The notes beneath the pieces were generated by a model. The model was not told the origin of the DNA. It did not search any database and saw nothing but the letters and a program-made list of their open reading frames with translations. From CAZZIZ01 sp964654535 (lineage in GTDB: Bacteria > Bacteroidota > Bacteroidia > Chitinophagales > UBA2359): a stretch of 5,714 bases of DNA. The DNA is taken from positions 1-5,714 of the forward strand of contig CAZZIZ010000209.1 of the NCBI GenBank assembly GCA_964654535.1. The letters run 5' to 3'. This document shows positions 1-5,714 of the stretch, piece after piece (the stretch's first letter is position 1; the number at the start of each line of letters is the position of its first letter). The translations under genes were made by a program, and so were the position numbers.

Positions 1-149
1 TTATGCCTGCGGCAAAAATGAAAACCTTGCCCGCTGCGCGGGCTTTTCCTTTTCGGGGGATCGGGGTGTATATGATTAACGGAAAGGTTGCGGAGGATTA
101 TGATCATTATTCGGTTGAGGTGAGGAGTATGCTGAATCATTTACGCTAG
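1..149 (+). CDS. Doubtful open frame, possible 3' end of an unrecognised gene
   Basis: One plus-strand frame is open from the left edge to a TAG at 147-149, giving about 48 residues from the first ATG at 3. A shorter version starts at ATG 72 and would be 25 residues. The second half (MINGKVAEDYDHYSVEVR and onward) has a protein-like mix of charged and hydrophobic residues. The first half overlaps a GC hairpin with T-runs that looks like a terminator, which argues against continuous coding. I recognise no family. It ends 7 bp before the stop of the convergent minus-strand gene. It could be the C-terminus of a gene cut by the window edge, or simply intergenic DNA. The call rests only on the open frame and its composition. 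Confidence 0.18.
   Translation, partial: MPAAKMKTLPAARAFPFRGIGVYMINGKVAEDYDHYSVEVRSMLNHLR
15..53. terminator. Rho-independent terminator-like hairpin, possibly bidirectional
   Basis: The stem GCCCGC (29-34), loop TGC (35-37) and stem GCGGGC (38-43) are followed on the plus strand by TTTTCCTTTT (44-53). They are preceded by A-runs at 14-18 and 21-24, which become T-runs on the minus strand. The hairpin lies 114 nt past the stop of the minus-strand FG-GAP gene, so it could end that transcript. It could also end a plus-strand gene left of the window, and the plus-strand T-run sits closer to the stem. The stem is short but entirely GC. Confidence 0.55.
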
Positions 150-156
150 AGACCGT

Positions 157-3054
157 CTAATGTACCAAAACACGATAGCTCTTAGCGTCTCCAGTACTTG
201 AAGACAAAGTGCTTATAAAATAAACTCCCTTGGAAATGTTTGGAAGATGTAATGAGGTATTTGAATCTATAGTGGTAGAGCTGTATATCACTTGACCAGC
301 CACATTCGAAATAATAACTTCTGTGTTCGACGGAATATCGTTAAAATAGAATGATTGATAGTCCGATACGTAATAGATACTCGGGTCAGTTTGAATCATT
401 TCAATGCTACTTAGCGCTTCCACAGTAATCACGGTCGAATAAACAGTAGTGCAGTCAGCAATTGCGGAGTCAGTAAGGAATGCTTCGACCTGATAGACTC
501 CTGGAGCCGCATATAAATGCGAAGGCGATTGTTCAGTGGAAATATTTCCATCGCCAAAAACCCAAGAAAAGTTTGTAAAGCCTACTGATTGGTTGTTAAA
601 CAAAATTTCATTTCCAATTATTACCGAGGTTTCGTGGTCAATTTCAGCAATATGATAAAAATCAATTTCTGTGCTAATGGTATCGCAGATGCCATTAGCA
701 TTATTGCAAACTTCAAGGGATAAGAGGTATTCACCTACTTGCGTATAATTTGGACTAGCTTCAATTCCTGAGGAGGAGGTTCCATCTCCATAATTCCATG
801 TATATGTCGATTGACTCTGGTTGGAGATAGACGTATTTGTAATGATTACGTCGGGGCAATCATCTACTTCGAAATTAGCGAAGGGTAAATCGGTGAGGTT
901 CTTCAAAATGTGTAACTGGCCATCTACTAATAAGTCTTCGTCTCCATCTGCATCGACGTCACTTACAACTCCACCTCTGCCGTTATGGTTTTGAATTGGA
1001 GTAGAGAACTTAGTGAAAGATCCAAGCGTATTTAGTAAAAACGTAATGCTGGCGTTGCCAATGCTGATAAAATCCGGATAGCCATCATTATTAAAATCAG
1101 TTTCAATTGGATCGCTAAATCCTGTTCCTGTGTACACGATGGTTTCTGGTACAAAGGTTTCTTGGCCTATATTTTCCAGAAAAAAGATATTAGGTGTTCC
1201 TGAATCCAAGTTGTTTTGGTATAGAATGTCCTCGTCTTGATCCTGGTCAAAGTCAGTAATTATGAGAGATGTGGTGGGTCGAGTAAGCGGAATAATTATT
1301 GGATCGTCAAAGGAAAAGTTTCCTTGATTTCTGTACCACCAAACTTCGTCATTAGAGGTATGAATGATATCGGGAAAATTGTCTTGATCAAAGTTGCGGA
1401 TGTCGTATTGTACGCTTACTATGTCTATTGGGTAGTTGCGTTCCTGAAATTGACCATTGCCCAGATTTTCATAAATATAGAATTCATCTAGTCTACGAAA
1501 AAAAATATCCATAGCGCCGTCTTGATTGAAGTCAGCAAGGTCAATCTTCGTACAGCAGGGGGCGAGCGGCATAGGCAGGTTTATAGGAGCGTAATTGTTG
1601 TTTCCATTATTGATGTAAATGTTCATAGCAAGAATAGGGTCGTCGCTCAGAACCGCAATGTCATTCAAGCCATCACCGTTTGCATCAAAGCATTTGACAT
1701 CTTTAATAAACGTGTCATCTAGAATTCTCTCCGAGTTACAAAAATTCCCCTGTCCGTCATTTTCGATAACTGAAATGTGCCAAGGCGTGTAAGCGACCAA
1801 CTCAGGAAGGTAATCTGAAAATAGGTCAATAGGAATAATCTCTAGCCATGTAATTGCGTCTAAAGTGAAATTGTGATCATTAAGAAATGGATTGCTTAGA
1901 CTGTTTTCGAACCAAATAGTTCTGTTCCTTTCGCTTCCTCCTATTTCTATTTCATAGGAAAGCAGTATATCTTGAATTCCGTCGTCATTCATATCTAATA
2001 TTCTTAACTCTAGGGCGTTTTCAATTTCAAGTACTTTCGAGAAAGAAAGATCAAAGTTTCCAATTCCATCGTTCGTCCATATGTGTAAACCAGGCGGCAC
2101 ATTCCCAGAAAAGAAATCAGTGCCTGCGCAAACTATATCCAAGTCACCATCGGCATCATAGTCAAAAGTTTCCATTGCGTACGCACTAAAGTTATCTTCA
2201 ATATTTGTAGTGCTTAGAAGCGTTCCATTCTCATCCCATTCGGTCCAAAGCAGTCCGCCAGAGGATTCTTGCAATATATCCAAACGGTCATTTCCGTTAA
2301 AGTCCGTAAGTTTTTTAAATCCTGTAGGCAAATTGGAATTGTCAAAAAGCGGAAGTTCATTAATAAATGATTGGTTCTCATTAAGGACTAAAAAGGTGCC
2401 TTCGCTAATGACAGAATAAATAAGATCTAAATCGCCGTCGTTATCTATGTCAAATGGATCATCGAGGAATCCCGTGTAGTTTAAAGAAATAGAATCCGCA
2501 AATTCTCCGTTTCCATTATTGGTATACAAGAAATGTGACCAATAGTCCTCGATGAATATGTCAACGTGACCATCTCCATTGAAGTCGTTTAGAAAAGCTG
2601 AGCGATTTTCCATTGTATCCGAGGAATAAACTGTTTGATTTGAAACGGAATTCCCATTTGCATCATTGAAGAAAATAGAAATTTTAGTGCTATCAGTTTC
2701 CGTCCAGCCTCTAACAAGAAAATCAGTAAATCCATCGTTATTGAAATCTGCAGAATTGATAGCAAGTAACGTTTCGAATCCCTCAAAGGAAACTGCTTCC
2801 TCACACCCAATGTTGTCAGCATTTAGTTCGTATGAAACAAGTCCGTCAAAGAAATCACCCGCAATCTGCACGAGCTCCAGTACGCCGTTTCCATTTAAAT
2901 CTACCACAGAAGTTCCCCCTCTCGCAGAGCGAGTGAAGTTATGTGGCTCTGAGAAATAGTTTTGAAGGATCAGGTTGGGACTTGTGCCTAGCAAGAAAAT
3001 TCCAATGGTCAGAAGCCTAATTAAAACTGCAAGAGAAAAATTAGCTTTTATCAT
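157..3054 (-). CDS. Secreted FG-GAP/VCBS repeat protein with two PKD domains and T9SS type A sorting domain
   Basis: This is a predicted surface or released protein exported by Sec and then by the type IX system. I start it at the ATG at 3054-3052 (965 aa), which gives MIKANFSLAVLIRLLTIGIF, a basic then hydrophobic export signal. An upstream TTG at 3102 would add 16 residues in front of the signal and is less likely. In numbering from the TTG, 14 Asp-rich calcium-type motifs of the form D-x-[ND]-x-[DN]-G-x-x-[DE] recur every 38-56 residues near 67, 118, 172, 217, 266, 313, 369, 426, 472, 522, 570, 616, 668 and 714. The eighth is degenerate (DLFSDYLPEL). Two PKD domains follow, at about 740-816 (WNYGDGTSS) and 817-897 (WVFGDGNIS). 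A T9SS type A domain closes the protein at about 903-981 (ISNVAGQVIY, then SKGVYFIS). FG-GAP repeats form beta-propellers that bind calcium and often ligands. Adhesion or glycan binding is inferred; no enzyme motif is visible. It is single and divergent from the AAA+ operon. Confidence 0.93.
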   Translation of the reverse strand: MIKANFSLAVLIRLLTIGIFLLGTSPNLILQNYFSEPHNFTRSARGGTSVVDLNGNGVLELVQIAGDFFDGLVSYELNADNIGCEEAVSFEGFETLLAINSADFNNDGFTDFLVRGWTETDSTKISIFFNDANGNSVSNQTVYSSDTMENRSAFLNDFNGDGHVDIFIEDYWSHFLYTNNGNGEFADSISLNYTGFLDDPFDIDNDGDLDLIYSVISEGTFLVLNENQSFINELPLFDNSNLPTGFKKLTDFNGNDRLDILQESSGGLLWTEWDENGTLLSTTNIEDNFSAYAMETFDYDADGDLDIVCAGTDFFSGNVPPGLHIWTNDGIGNFDLSFSKVLEIENALELRILDMNDDGIQDILLSYEIEIGGSERNRTIWFENSLSNPFLNDHNFTLDAITWLEIIPIDLFSDYLPELVAYTPWHISVIENDGQGNFCNSERILDDTFIKDVKCFDANGDGLNDIAVLSDDPILAMNIYINNGNNNYAPINLPMPLAPCCTKIDLADFNQDGAMDIFFRRLDEFYIYENLGNGQFQERNYPIDIVSVQYDIRNFDQDNFPDIIHTSNDEVWWYRNQGNFSFDDPIIIPLTRPTTSLIITDFDQDQDEDILYQNNLDSGTPNIFFLENIGQETFVPETIVYTGTGFSDPIETDFNNDGYPDFISIGNASITFLLNTLGSFTKFSTPIQNHNGRGGVVSDVDADGDEDLLVDGQLHILKNLTDLPFANFEVDDCPDVIITNTSISNQSQSTYTWNYGDGTSSSGIEASPNYTQVGEYLLSLEVCNNANGICDTISTEIDFYHIAEIDHETSVIIGNEILFNNQSVGFTNFSWVFGDGNISTEQSPSHLYAAPGVYQVEAFLTDSAIADCTTVYSTVITVEALSSIEMIQTDPSIYYVSDYQSFYFNDIPSNTEVIISNVAGQVIYSSTTIDSNTSLHLPNISKGVYFISTLSSSTGDAKSYRVLVH

Positions 3055-3122
3055 AAGTTTCGCATTAAAGTCAAACTTACCATATTGTGTTGTTTCGAGC
3101 AATTACAAATGTTGTGAGAAGT

Positions 3123-3130
3123 CAAATATA
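3123..3130 (-). promoter_or_regulatory. Bacteroidota-type -7 promoter motif for the FG-GAP gene
   Basis: Read on the minus strand, this is TATATTTG, an exact match to the Bacteroidota -7 consensus TAnnTTTG. It lies 68 nt upstream of the ATG at 3054, which would leave a leader of roughly 60 nt. No convincing TTTG appears about 19 nt further upstream (-33), so only half the promoter is supported. The leader shows no Shine-Dalgarno motif, as is usual in this phylum. The motif is also close to the alternative TTG at 3102, but that would leave a leader of only about 14 nt, a further reason to prefer the ATG. Confidence 0.45.
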
Positions 3131-3175
3131 GTTATAATAAAACTATGTGTAAGGGGGCTATAGCGTGCTGTTTGC

Positions 3176-3216
3176 AACATCCGTATGGGTGAATTAATCA
3201 AGCGGGATACGGTGTT
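3176..3216. repeat. Bulged 10-bp inverted repeat
   Basis: AACATCCGTAT (3176-3186) and ATACGGTGTT (3207-3216) are reverse complements over 10 bp, apart from one unpaired T at 3180. The 20-nt spacer contains GAATTAATCA. There is no T-run behind it on the plus strand, so it is a weak terminator candidate. It could be a hairpin end of a repeat element, a protein-binding site or chance. It immediately abuts the TATGACTT repeat cluster. Confidence 0.4.
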
Positions 3217-3438
3217 ATGACTTTGCTATGACTTCGTGCGTCCTACGAAAATTTTCTGCTAGAGAATCTTCTACAACCCTTCGAATGCGCTAAGTATGAC
3301 TTGTGATTTTTGAAACTCTCCTCCCTTTTAAGGGAGGGGTCGAGGGAGGGTTGCTGCGAGAGGTTATAATAGTCGCGCATCAATCAAGATTTCATGACAC
3401 CTCTTCGATCCCGCTCAAGACAGGGCTCAGAATGACTT
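3216..3438. repeat. Cluster of degenerate interspersed repeat units
   Basis: TATGACTT occurs at 3216-3223, 3227-3234 and 3295-3302, and AATGACTT at 3431-3438. Two longer related units can be aligned. Unit A (3279-3302) runs CTTCGA, GCGCT, AAGTATGACTT. Unit B (3403-3438) runs CTTCGA, CGCTCA, then a second GCTCA, AGAATGACTT. Unit B differs from A by about 12 extra bases that include a GCTCA duplication. The pattern resembles the short 'CTTCGA..GCTCAGAATGACA' dispersed elements found in many Bacteroidota genomes (family recognition from memory). Translation of this stretch in frame with the downstream ATPase is low-complexity and not conserved-looking. Confidence 0.55.
3320..3337. repeat. Perfect 8-bp hairpin CCTCCCTT-TT-AAGGGAGG
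   Basis: The arms 3320-3327 and 3330-3337 pair perfectly around a two-base TT centre. A further GAGGGAGGG follows at 3342-3350 and could compete for the left arm. Polypyrimidine/polypurine hairpins of this type form part of dispersed repeats in Bacteroidota. No T-run follows, so it is not a good terminator for either strand. Confidence 0.55.
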
Positions 3439-3482
3439 GCGTATTCCCTATCTTAAGCCCCACAACAACTCAACAAAACCAA

Positions 3483-4391
3483 ATGGCCCAAACCAACTTC
3501 TGGAACGGCTCCGAAAAATACCTCTGCGATAAACAACTGGCGCAGGCCTTCCATATGTCGAGGGTATTAGGGATGCCTTTGCTAATCGAAGGAGAACCTG
3601 GAACAGGTAAAACCGAACTACCGATACAATACGCAGCCGACCAATCAATAGAGCTCTTCACTTATCCAGTCGGATCAAAAAGCAATGTCGATGCTTTCGT
3701 CGCGCGCTTCGATCACGTAAAGTACTTACGTGACTCGCAAGTGGAAATCCTAAACGCACAAAGAGAAGAAAAAGGGCTGGACAGCAAAATGAGCACTGGC
3801 GGAAGAAACACCGAAGCTCTGGCAGACTACGTTATAAAAGGGCCAGCAGCAAAAGCCTTTAGCACACCCAACTCGGTATTGCTAATAGACGAAATCGACA
3901 AAGCGCCAAGAGAGTTCCCTAACGATTTGCTTTATGCATTAAGTCACCGCAAATTCATAATGCCCGAGTCAGGCGAAGTGGTAGAAGTAAGCGAAGAGAA
4001 TATGCCCGCGATAGTCATTACTTCTAATCGCGAGCAAGAACTACCCACTGCTTTTAAGGGACGTTGTATCTATCACTACATACATTTCCCCGATGCAGTC
4101 ACCATGCGTAAAATCATCGCCAAGCACCACGCGGAAATGGACGACAAAATAGTCGAGGTAGCTATCGACGTCTTTTACCACTTGCGCAAACTCGGTCTGG
4201 AACGAGCGCCGACTACGAGAGAAATACTAAAATGGCTGCAATACATAAAGTCGTTCAGCACAGAACAAGCCATAGAAAAAATCGAGAAGCTAGAAGGAAT
4301 CGGCGCGCTTATCAAAACGCAAACCGATTTGGAGATGGTTTATCGCAAGTACTTAGGACAAACCGGAGACTTAAGCTCTATAAACAACTAA
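3483..4391 (+). CDS. MoxR-type AAA+ ATPase (AAA_5 family)
   Basis: This is a 302-residue ring-forming ATPase predicted to act in the cytoplasm with the vWA protein encoded next to it. Visible motifs are Walker A GEPGTGKT (37-44), Walker B VLLIDEID (132-139) followed by KAPREFPNDLL, sensor 1 ITSN (179-182), a probable arginine finger R194 in FKGRC, and sensor 2 in APTTREILKW (R246). All catalytic positions are present and the length is normal for MoxR proteins (about 300 aa). The frame stays open to a GTG at 3303, but those 60 residues come from interspersed repeats, so I start at ATG 3483, which gives MAQTNFWNGSEKYLCDKQ. The leader is A-rich with no Shine-Dalgarno motif. The gene ends 3 bp before the next start. 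Known MoxR relatives with vWA partners (CbbQ, NorQ, CoxD) remodel or mature metalloenzymes. The client here is not visible. Family is sure, role is inferred. Confidence 0.94.
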   Translation: MAQTNFWNGSEKYLCDKQLAQAFHMSRVLGMPLLIEGEPGTGKTELPIQYAADQSIELFTYPVGSKSNVDAFVARFDHVKYLRDSQVEILNAQREEKGLDSKMSTGGRNTEALADYVIKGPAAKAFSTPNSVLLIDEIDKAPREFPNDLLYALSHRKFIMPESGEVVEVSEENMPAIVITSNREQELPTAFKGRCIYHYIHFPDAVTMRKIIAKHHAEMDDKIVEVAIDVFYHLRKLGLERAPTTREILKWLQYIKSFSTEQAIEKIEKLEGIGALIKTQTDLEMVYRKYLGQTGDLSSINN

Positions 4392-4397
4392 GCATTG
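4389..4397 (+). promoter_or_regulatory. Stop/start junction TAA-GCA-TTG that decides the vWA start
   Basis: The ATPase stop TAA (4389-4391) is followed by GCA and then TTG (4395-4397), the only plausible start that keeps the conserved N-terminus of the vWA protein. Both genes are in the same reading frame. No Shine-Dalgarno motif is visible upstream, so the second gene probably relies on ribosomes that have just terminated (translational coupling). The next in-frame ATG is at residue 28 of the vWA protein and would remove its LPERFREHGLDADV start. Confidence 0.5.
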
Positions 4398-5714
4398 TTT
4401 GAAACACTGCCAGAACGATTTCGCGAACACGGTTTAGACGCCGATGTGCGCAGCCTATTGCTATTGAATAAATCAATGCAAAGAGGACTAGTGAAAACGC
4501 TGGGAGACATATACAACGTCCTGAGAGGCGTGGTGGTAAAAGACCCAACAATGCTGGGTCCTTTTACGCGCGCATATTACGATTACTTCCTAAACATAGA
4601 CATTGAAAATGGCGAGCGCTTAAACGACGCCATCCTTCGTTCGGAAACATTTCGAAAATGGAAAGAAGATCATTTTGACCCAATAGAAGATGTCGACATT
4701 GATCCCGACGAACTGGTCGACAGATTTTTGAACGACGTGCATTTAACGAGCTACGACATCAAAGAAATCATTGATGGTCGCGACTTAATTGACAATGATG
4801 GTGAAATCACCGATCAAGAGGGCGACCCAATGGATCGCGAATTACGTGAGCAGTTGCTGCAAAAAATGGCTGACTACTCCGATATGAGTTTGGAAGAGTT
4901 GATGGAGCGATTGGCAGAAATTGCGAAAGAGCAAAAAGACAAACACAGTGGAGGCAGTCGCTGGATAGGGACGGGAGGAATCAGCCCCTTCGGTCATGGT
5001 GGTGCCGCGAAAGATGGACTGCGTATCGGTGGAACGGGCGGCGGCAAAATGGCCCGAAAAATTCTCAACGATAGTAAATTCTTTCCAGTAGATCGCGACT
5101 CCTTGGTTAACGACAACAACGTAGATGCGGCCCTCGCTTCGCTAAAAGGAATCGTCGAAGAAACCGCCCACGAAAAATTGAACATCGAAAAAACCATTAA
5201 ATCTGGTTTGCGCCGAGGTGGACTTTTTCTTCCTGAACTAGAGCACGAGCAGAACGAAAAGCTTCAAGTTTTGCTGATGATAGACAATGGCGGTTACTCC
5301 ATGGATCCCTACATCAAGACCGTGCAAGAGCTGTTCCGCAAAATGAAAACCCGTTTCGCTCACGATTTAGAGACCTACTACTTTCATAACACCATTTACG
5401 AGCGCGTCTACTCTGATAGTCGAAGAAGAAAATCGGTAATGATAGATCGCATCCTCAAGAAAGACCCGAACTATAGCGTATTCATTATCGGCGATGCCAG
5501 TATGGGCAGCTACGAGATGAATAATCAAAGTGTACACACCTACAAAGCGCTTACCAAGAAGTTCAAAAAAATAGCTTGGTTAAATCCTGAGCCGAAGAGA
5601 TATTGGGATCATTCGTTTACCATTCAGCTCATAGGTCAATTGGTACCGATGTATCGACTTACGCCAAAGGGGATTGAAGAGGCTGTGCGAGAGATGAACC
5701 GGAAGTCTTTTTGA
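4395..5714 (+). CDS. CoxE-like vWA-domain protein (COG3825 type), partner of the MoxR ATPase
   Basis: This 439-residue soluble protein has no signal or membrane segment. It is complete, with TGA at the window end. Order of parts: a helical N-terminus (1-70, LPERFREHG, then RGVVVKD); a strongly acidic stretch (95-145); a charged helix (145-183, LREQLLQKM, LEELMERLAEIAKEQ); a Gly-rich conserved linker (186-217, GGSRWIGTGGISPFGHGG); and a C-terminal vWA domain (about 290-439). The vWA domain carries the modified metal site D297-NGGYSM, YFHN (329-332), GDASMGSYE (366-374), WLNP (395-398) and a closing PMYRLTPKGIEEAVREM. This order and these motifs fit the CoxE-like family that is encoded next to MoxR ATPases. 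Its likely role is an adaptor that presents a client to the ATPase ring; the client is unknown. It starts at TTG, 3 bp after and in frame with the ATPase. Family is well supported, function is inferred from relatives. Confidence 0.92.
   Translation: MFETLPERFREHGLDADVRSLLLLNKSMQRGLVKTLGDIYNVLRGVVVKDPTMLGPFTRAYYDYFLNIDIENGERLNDAILRSETFRKWKEDHFDPIEDVDIDPDELVDRFLNDVHLTSYDIKEIIDGRDLIDNDGEITDQEGDPMDRELREQLLQKMADYSDMSLEELMERLAEIAKEQKDKHSGGSRWIGTGGISPFGHGGAAKDGLRIGGTGGGKMARKILNDSKFFPVDRDSLVNDNNVDAALASLKGIVEETAHEKLNIEKTIKSGLRRGGLFLPELEHEQNEKLQVLLMIDNGGYSMDPYIKTVQELFRKMKTRFAHDLETYYFHNTIYERVYSDSRRRKSVMIDRILKKDPNYSVFIIGDASMGSYEMNNQSVHTYKALTKKFKKIAWLNPEPKRYWDHSFTIQLIGQLVPMYRLTPKGIEEAVREMNRKSF

Larger units (their letters stand above)
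3055..3482. other. Divergent intergenic region (428 bp)
   Basis: This lies between the divergent FG-GAP gene and the MoxR-type gene. It holds a TAnnTTTG motif for the minus-strand gene, a bulged inverted repeat at 3176-3216, degenerate interspersed repeats at 3216-3438 and a hairpin at 3320-3337. I see no convincing promoter for the plus-strand operon. TATAAT occurs at 3365-3370 but has no matching upstream element and is not the phylum's consensus. The last 25 bases before ATG 3483 are A/C-rich with no Shine-Dalgarno motif. I see no RNA gene and no credible small protein. Confidence 0.7.

Noticed and set aside
1..14. Possible 3' end of a tRNA (TATGC, then CTGCGGC and A, followed by a terminator-like hairpin).
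   Set aside because: The base at the equivalent of the near-invariant C61 is T, and the rest of the tRNA would lie outside the window, so it cannot be supported.
1237..2959. Several open frames of 62-97 codons on the plus strand opposite the FG-GAP gene.
   Set aside because: They are antisense shadows of a repetitive Asp/Asn-rich gene with no recognisable domains and no leaders.
3055..3102. Upstream TTG start for the FG-GAP protein (981 aa).
   Set aside because: It would put 16 mainly polar residues before the export signal and leave a leader of only about 14 nt from the promoter motif. The ATG at 3054 gives a normal signal peptide.
3218..3225. TGACTTTG as a -7 box for the MoxR operon.
   Set aside because: It has one mismatch in the essential TA, there is no TTTG about 19 nt upstream, and it lies inside the repeat cluster.
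3365..3370. TATAAT as a -10 box for the MoxR operon.
   Set aside because: There is no -35-like element at a suitable distance, and Bacteroidota housekeeping promoters use TAnnTTTG rather than TATAAT.
3216..3438. CRISPR array.
   Set aside because: The units are few, degenerate and unevenly spaced, and no cas genes are present; this is an interspersed repeat cluster.
3423..3460. GGGCT/AGCCC inverted repeat just upstream of the ATPase start.
   Set aside because: It has only 5 bp with a loop of about 28 nt and no extension, so it is likely chance.

Overview
The window looks like a chromosomal segment of a Bacteroidota bacterium, probably of the marine Flavobacteriia/Cryomorphaceae/Cytophagia type. 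Four things point there: a large FG-GAP/PKD protein that ends in a type A type IX secretion (T9SS) sorting domain, an exact TAnnTTTG -7 promoter motif upstream of that gene, A-rich leaders without Shine-Dalgarno motifs, and short interspersed repeats of the 'CTTCGA..GCTCAGAATGAC' kind that are common in this phylum. Placement below phylum is a guess.

Layout. Positions 1-156 hold a bidirectional-looking GC hairpin terminator and a doubtful open frame that ends 7 bp before the next gene. Positions 157-3054 (minus strand) encode a secreted adhesin-like protein of 965 residues: N-terminal export signal, 14 FG-GAP/VCBS aspartate-rich repeats, two PKD domains and a T9SS C-terminal domain. Positions 3055-3482 are a 428-bp divergent intergenic region with the minus-strand promoter motif, a bulged inverted repeat, a cluster of degenerate interspersed repeats and a perfect 8-bp hairpin. 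Positions 3483-5714 (plus strand) are a tight two-gene operon: a MoxR-type AAA+ ATPase (302 aa) and a CoxE-like/COG3825-type von Willebrand A (vWA) protein (439 aa) that stops on the last base of the window.

How the genes work together. The MoxR ATPase and the vWA protein almost certainly form one machine, in which the ring ATPase supplies the force and the vWA protein supplies the substrate or metal-dependent adaptor. Characterised relatives (CbbQ/CbbO, NorQ/NorD, CoxD/CoxE) remodel or mature metalloenzymes, but no client enzyme is visible here, so the target of this pair is unknown. The FG-GAP protein is divergently transcribed and shows no evident functional link to the pair.

Most interesting points. 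(1) The MoxR-vWA pair has no visible client. (2) The two genes lie in the same reading frame, separated only by TAA-GCA, and the second appears to start at TTG, so coupling or stop-codon readthrough is conceivable. (3) The vWA metal site reads D-N-G-G-Y-S-M, apparently one residue longer than the usual D-x-G-G-S-M of this family. (4) Repeat-derived sequence lies directly upstream of the ATPase and creates a false N-terminal extension.
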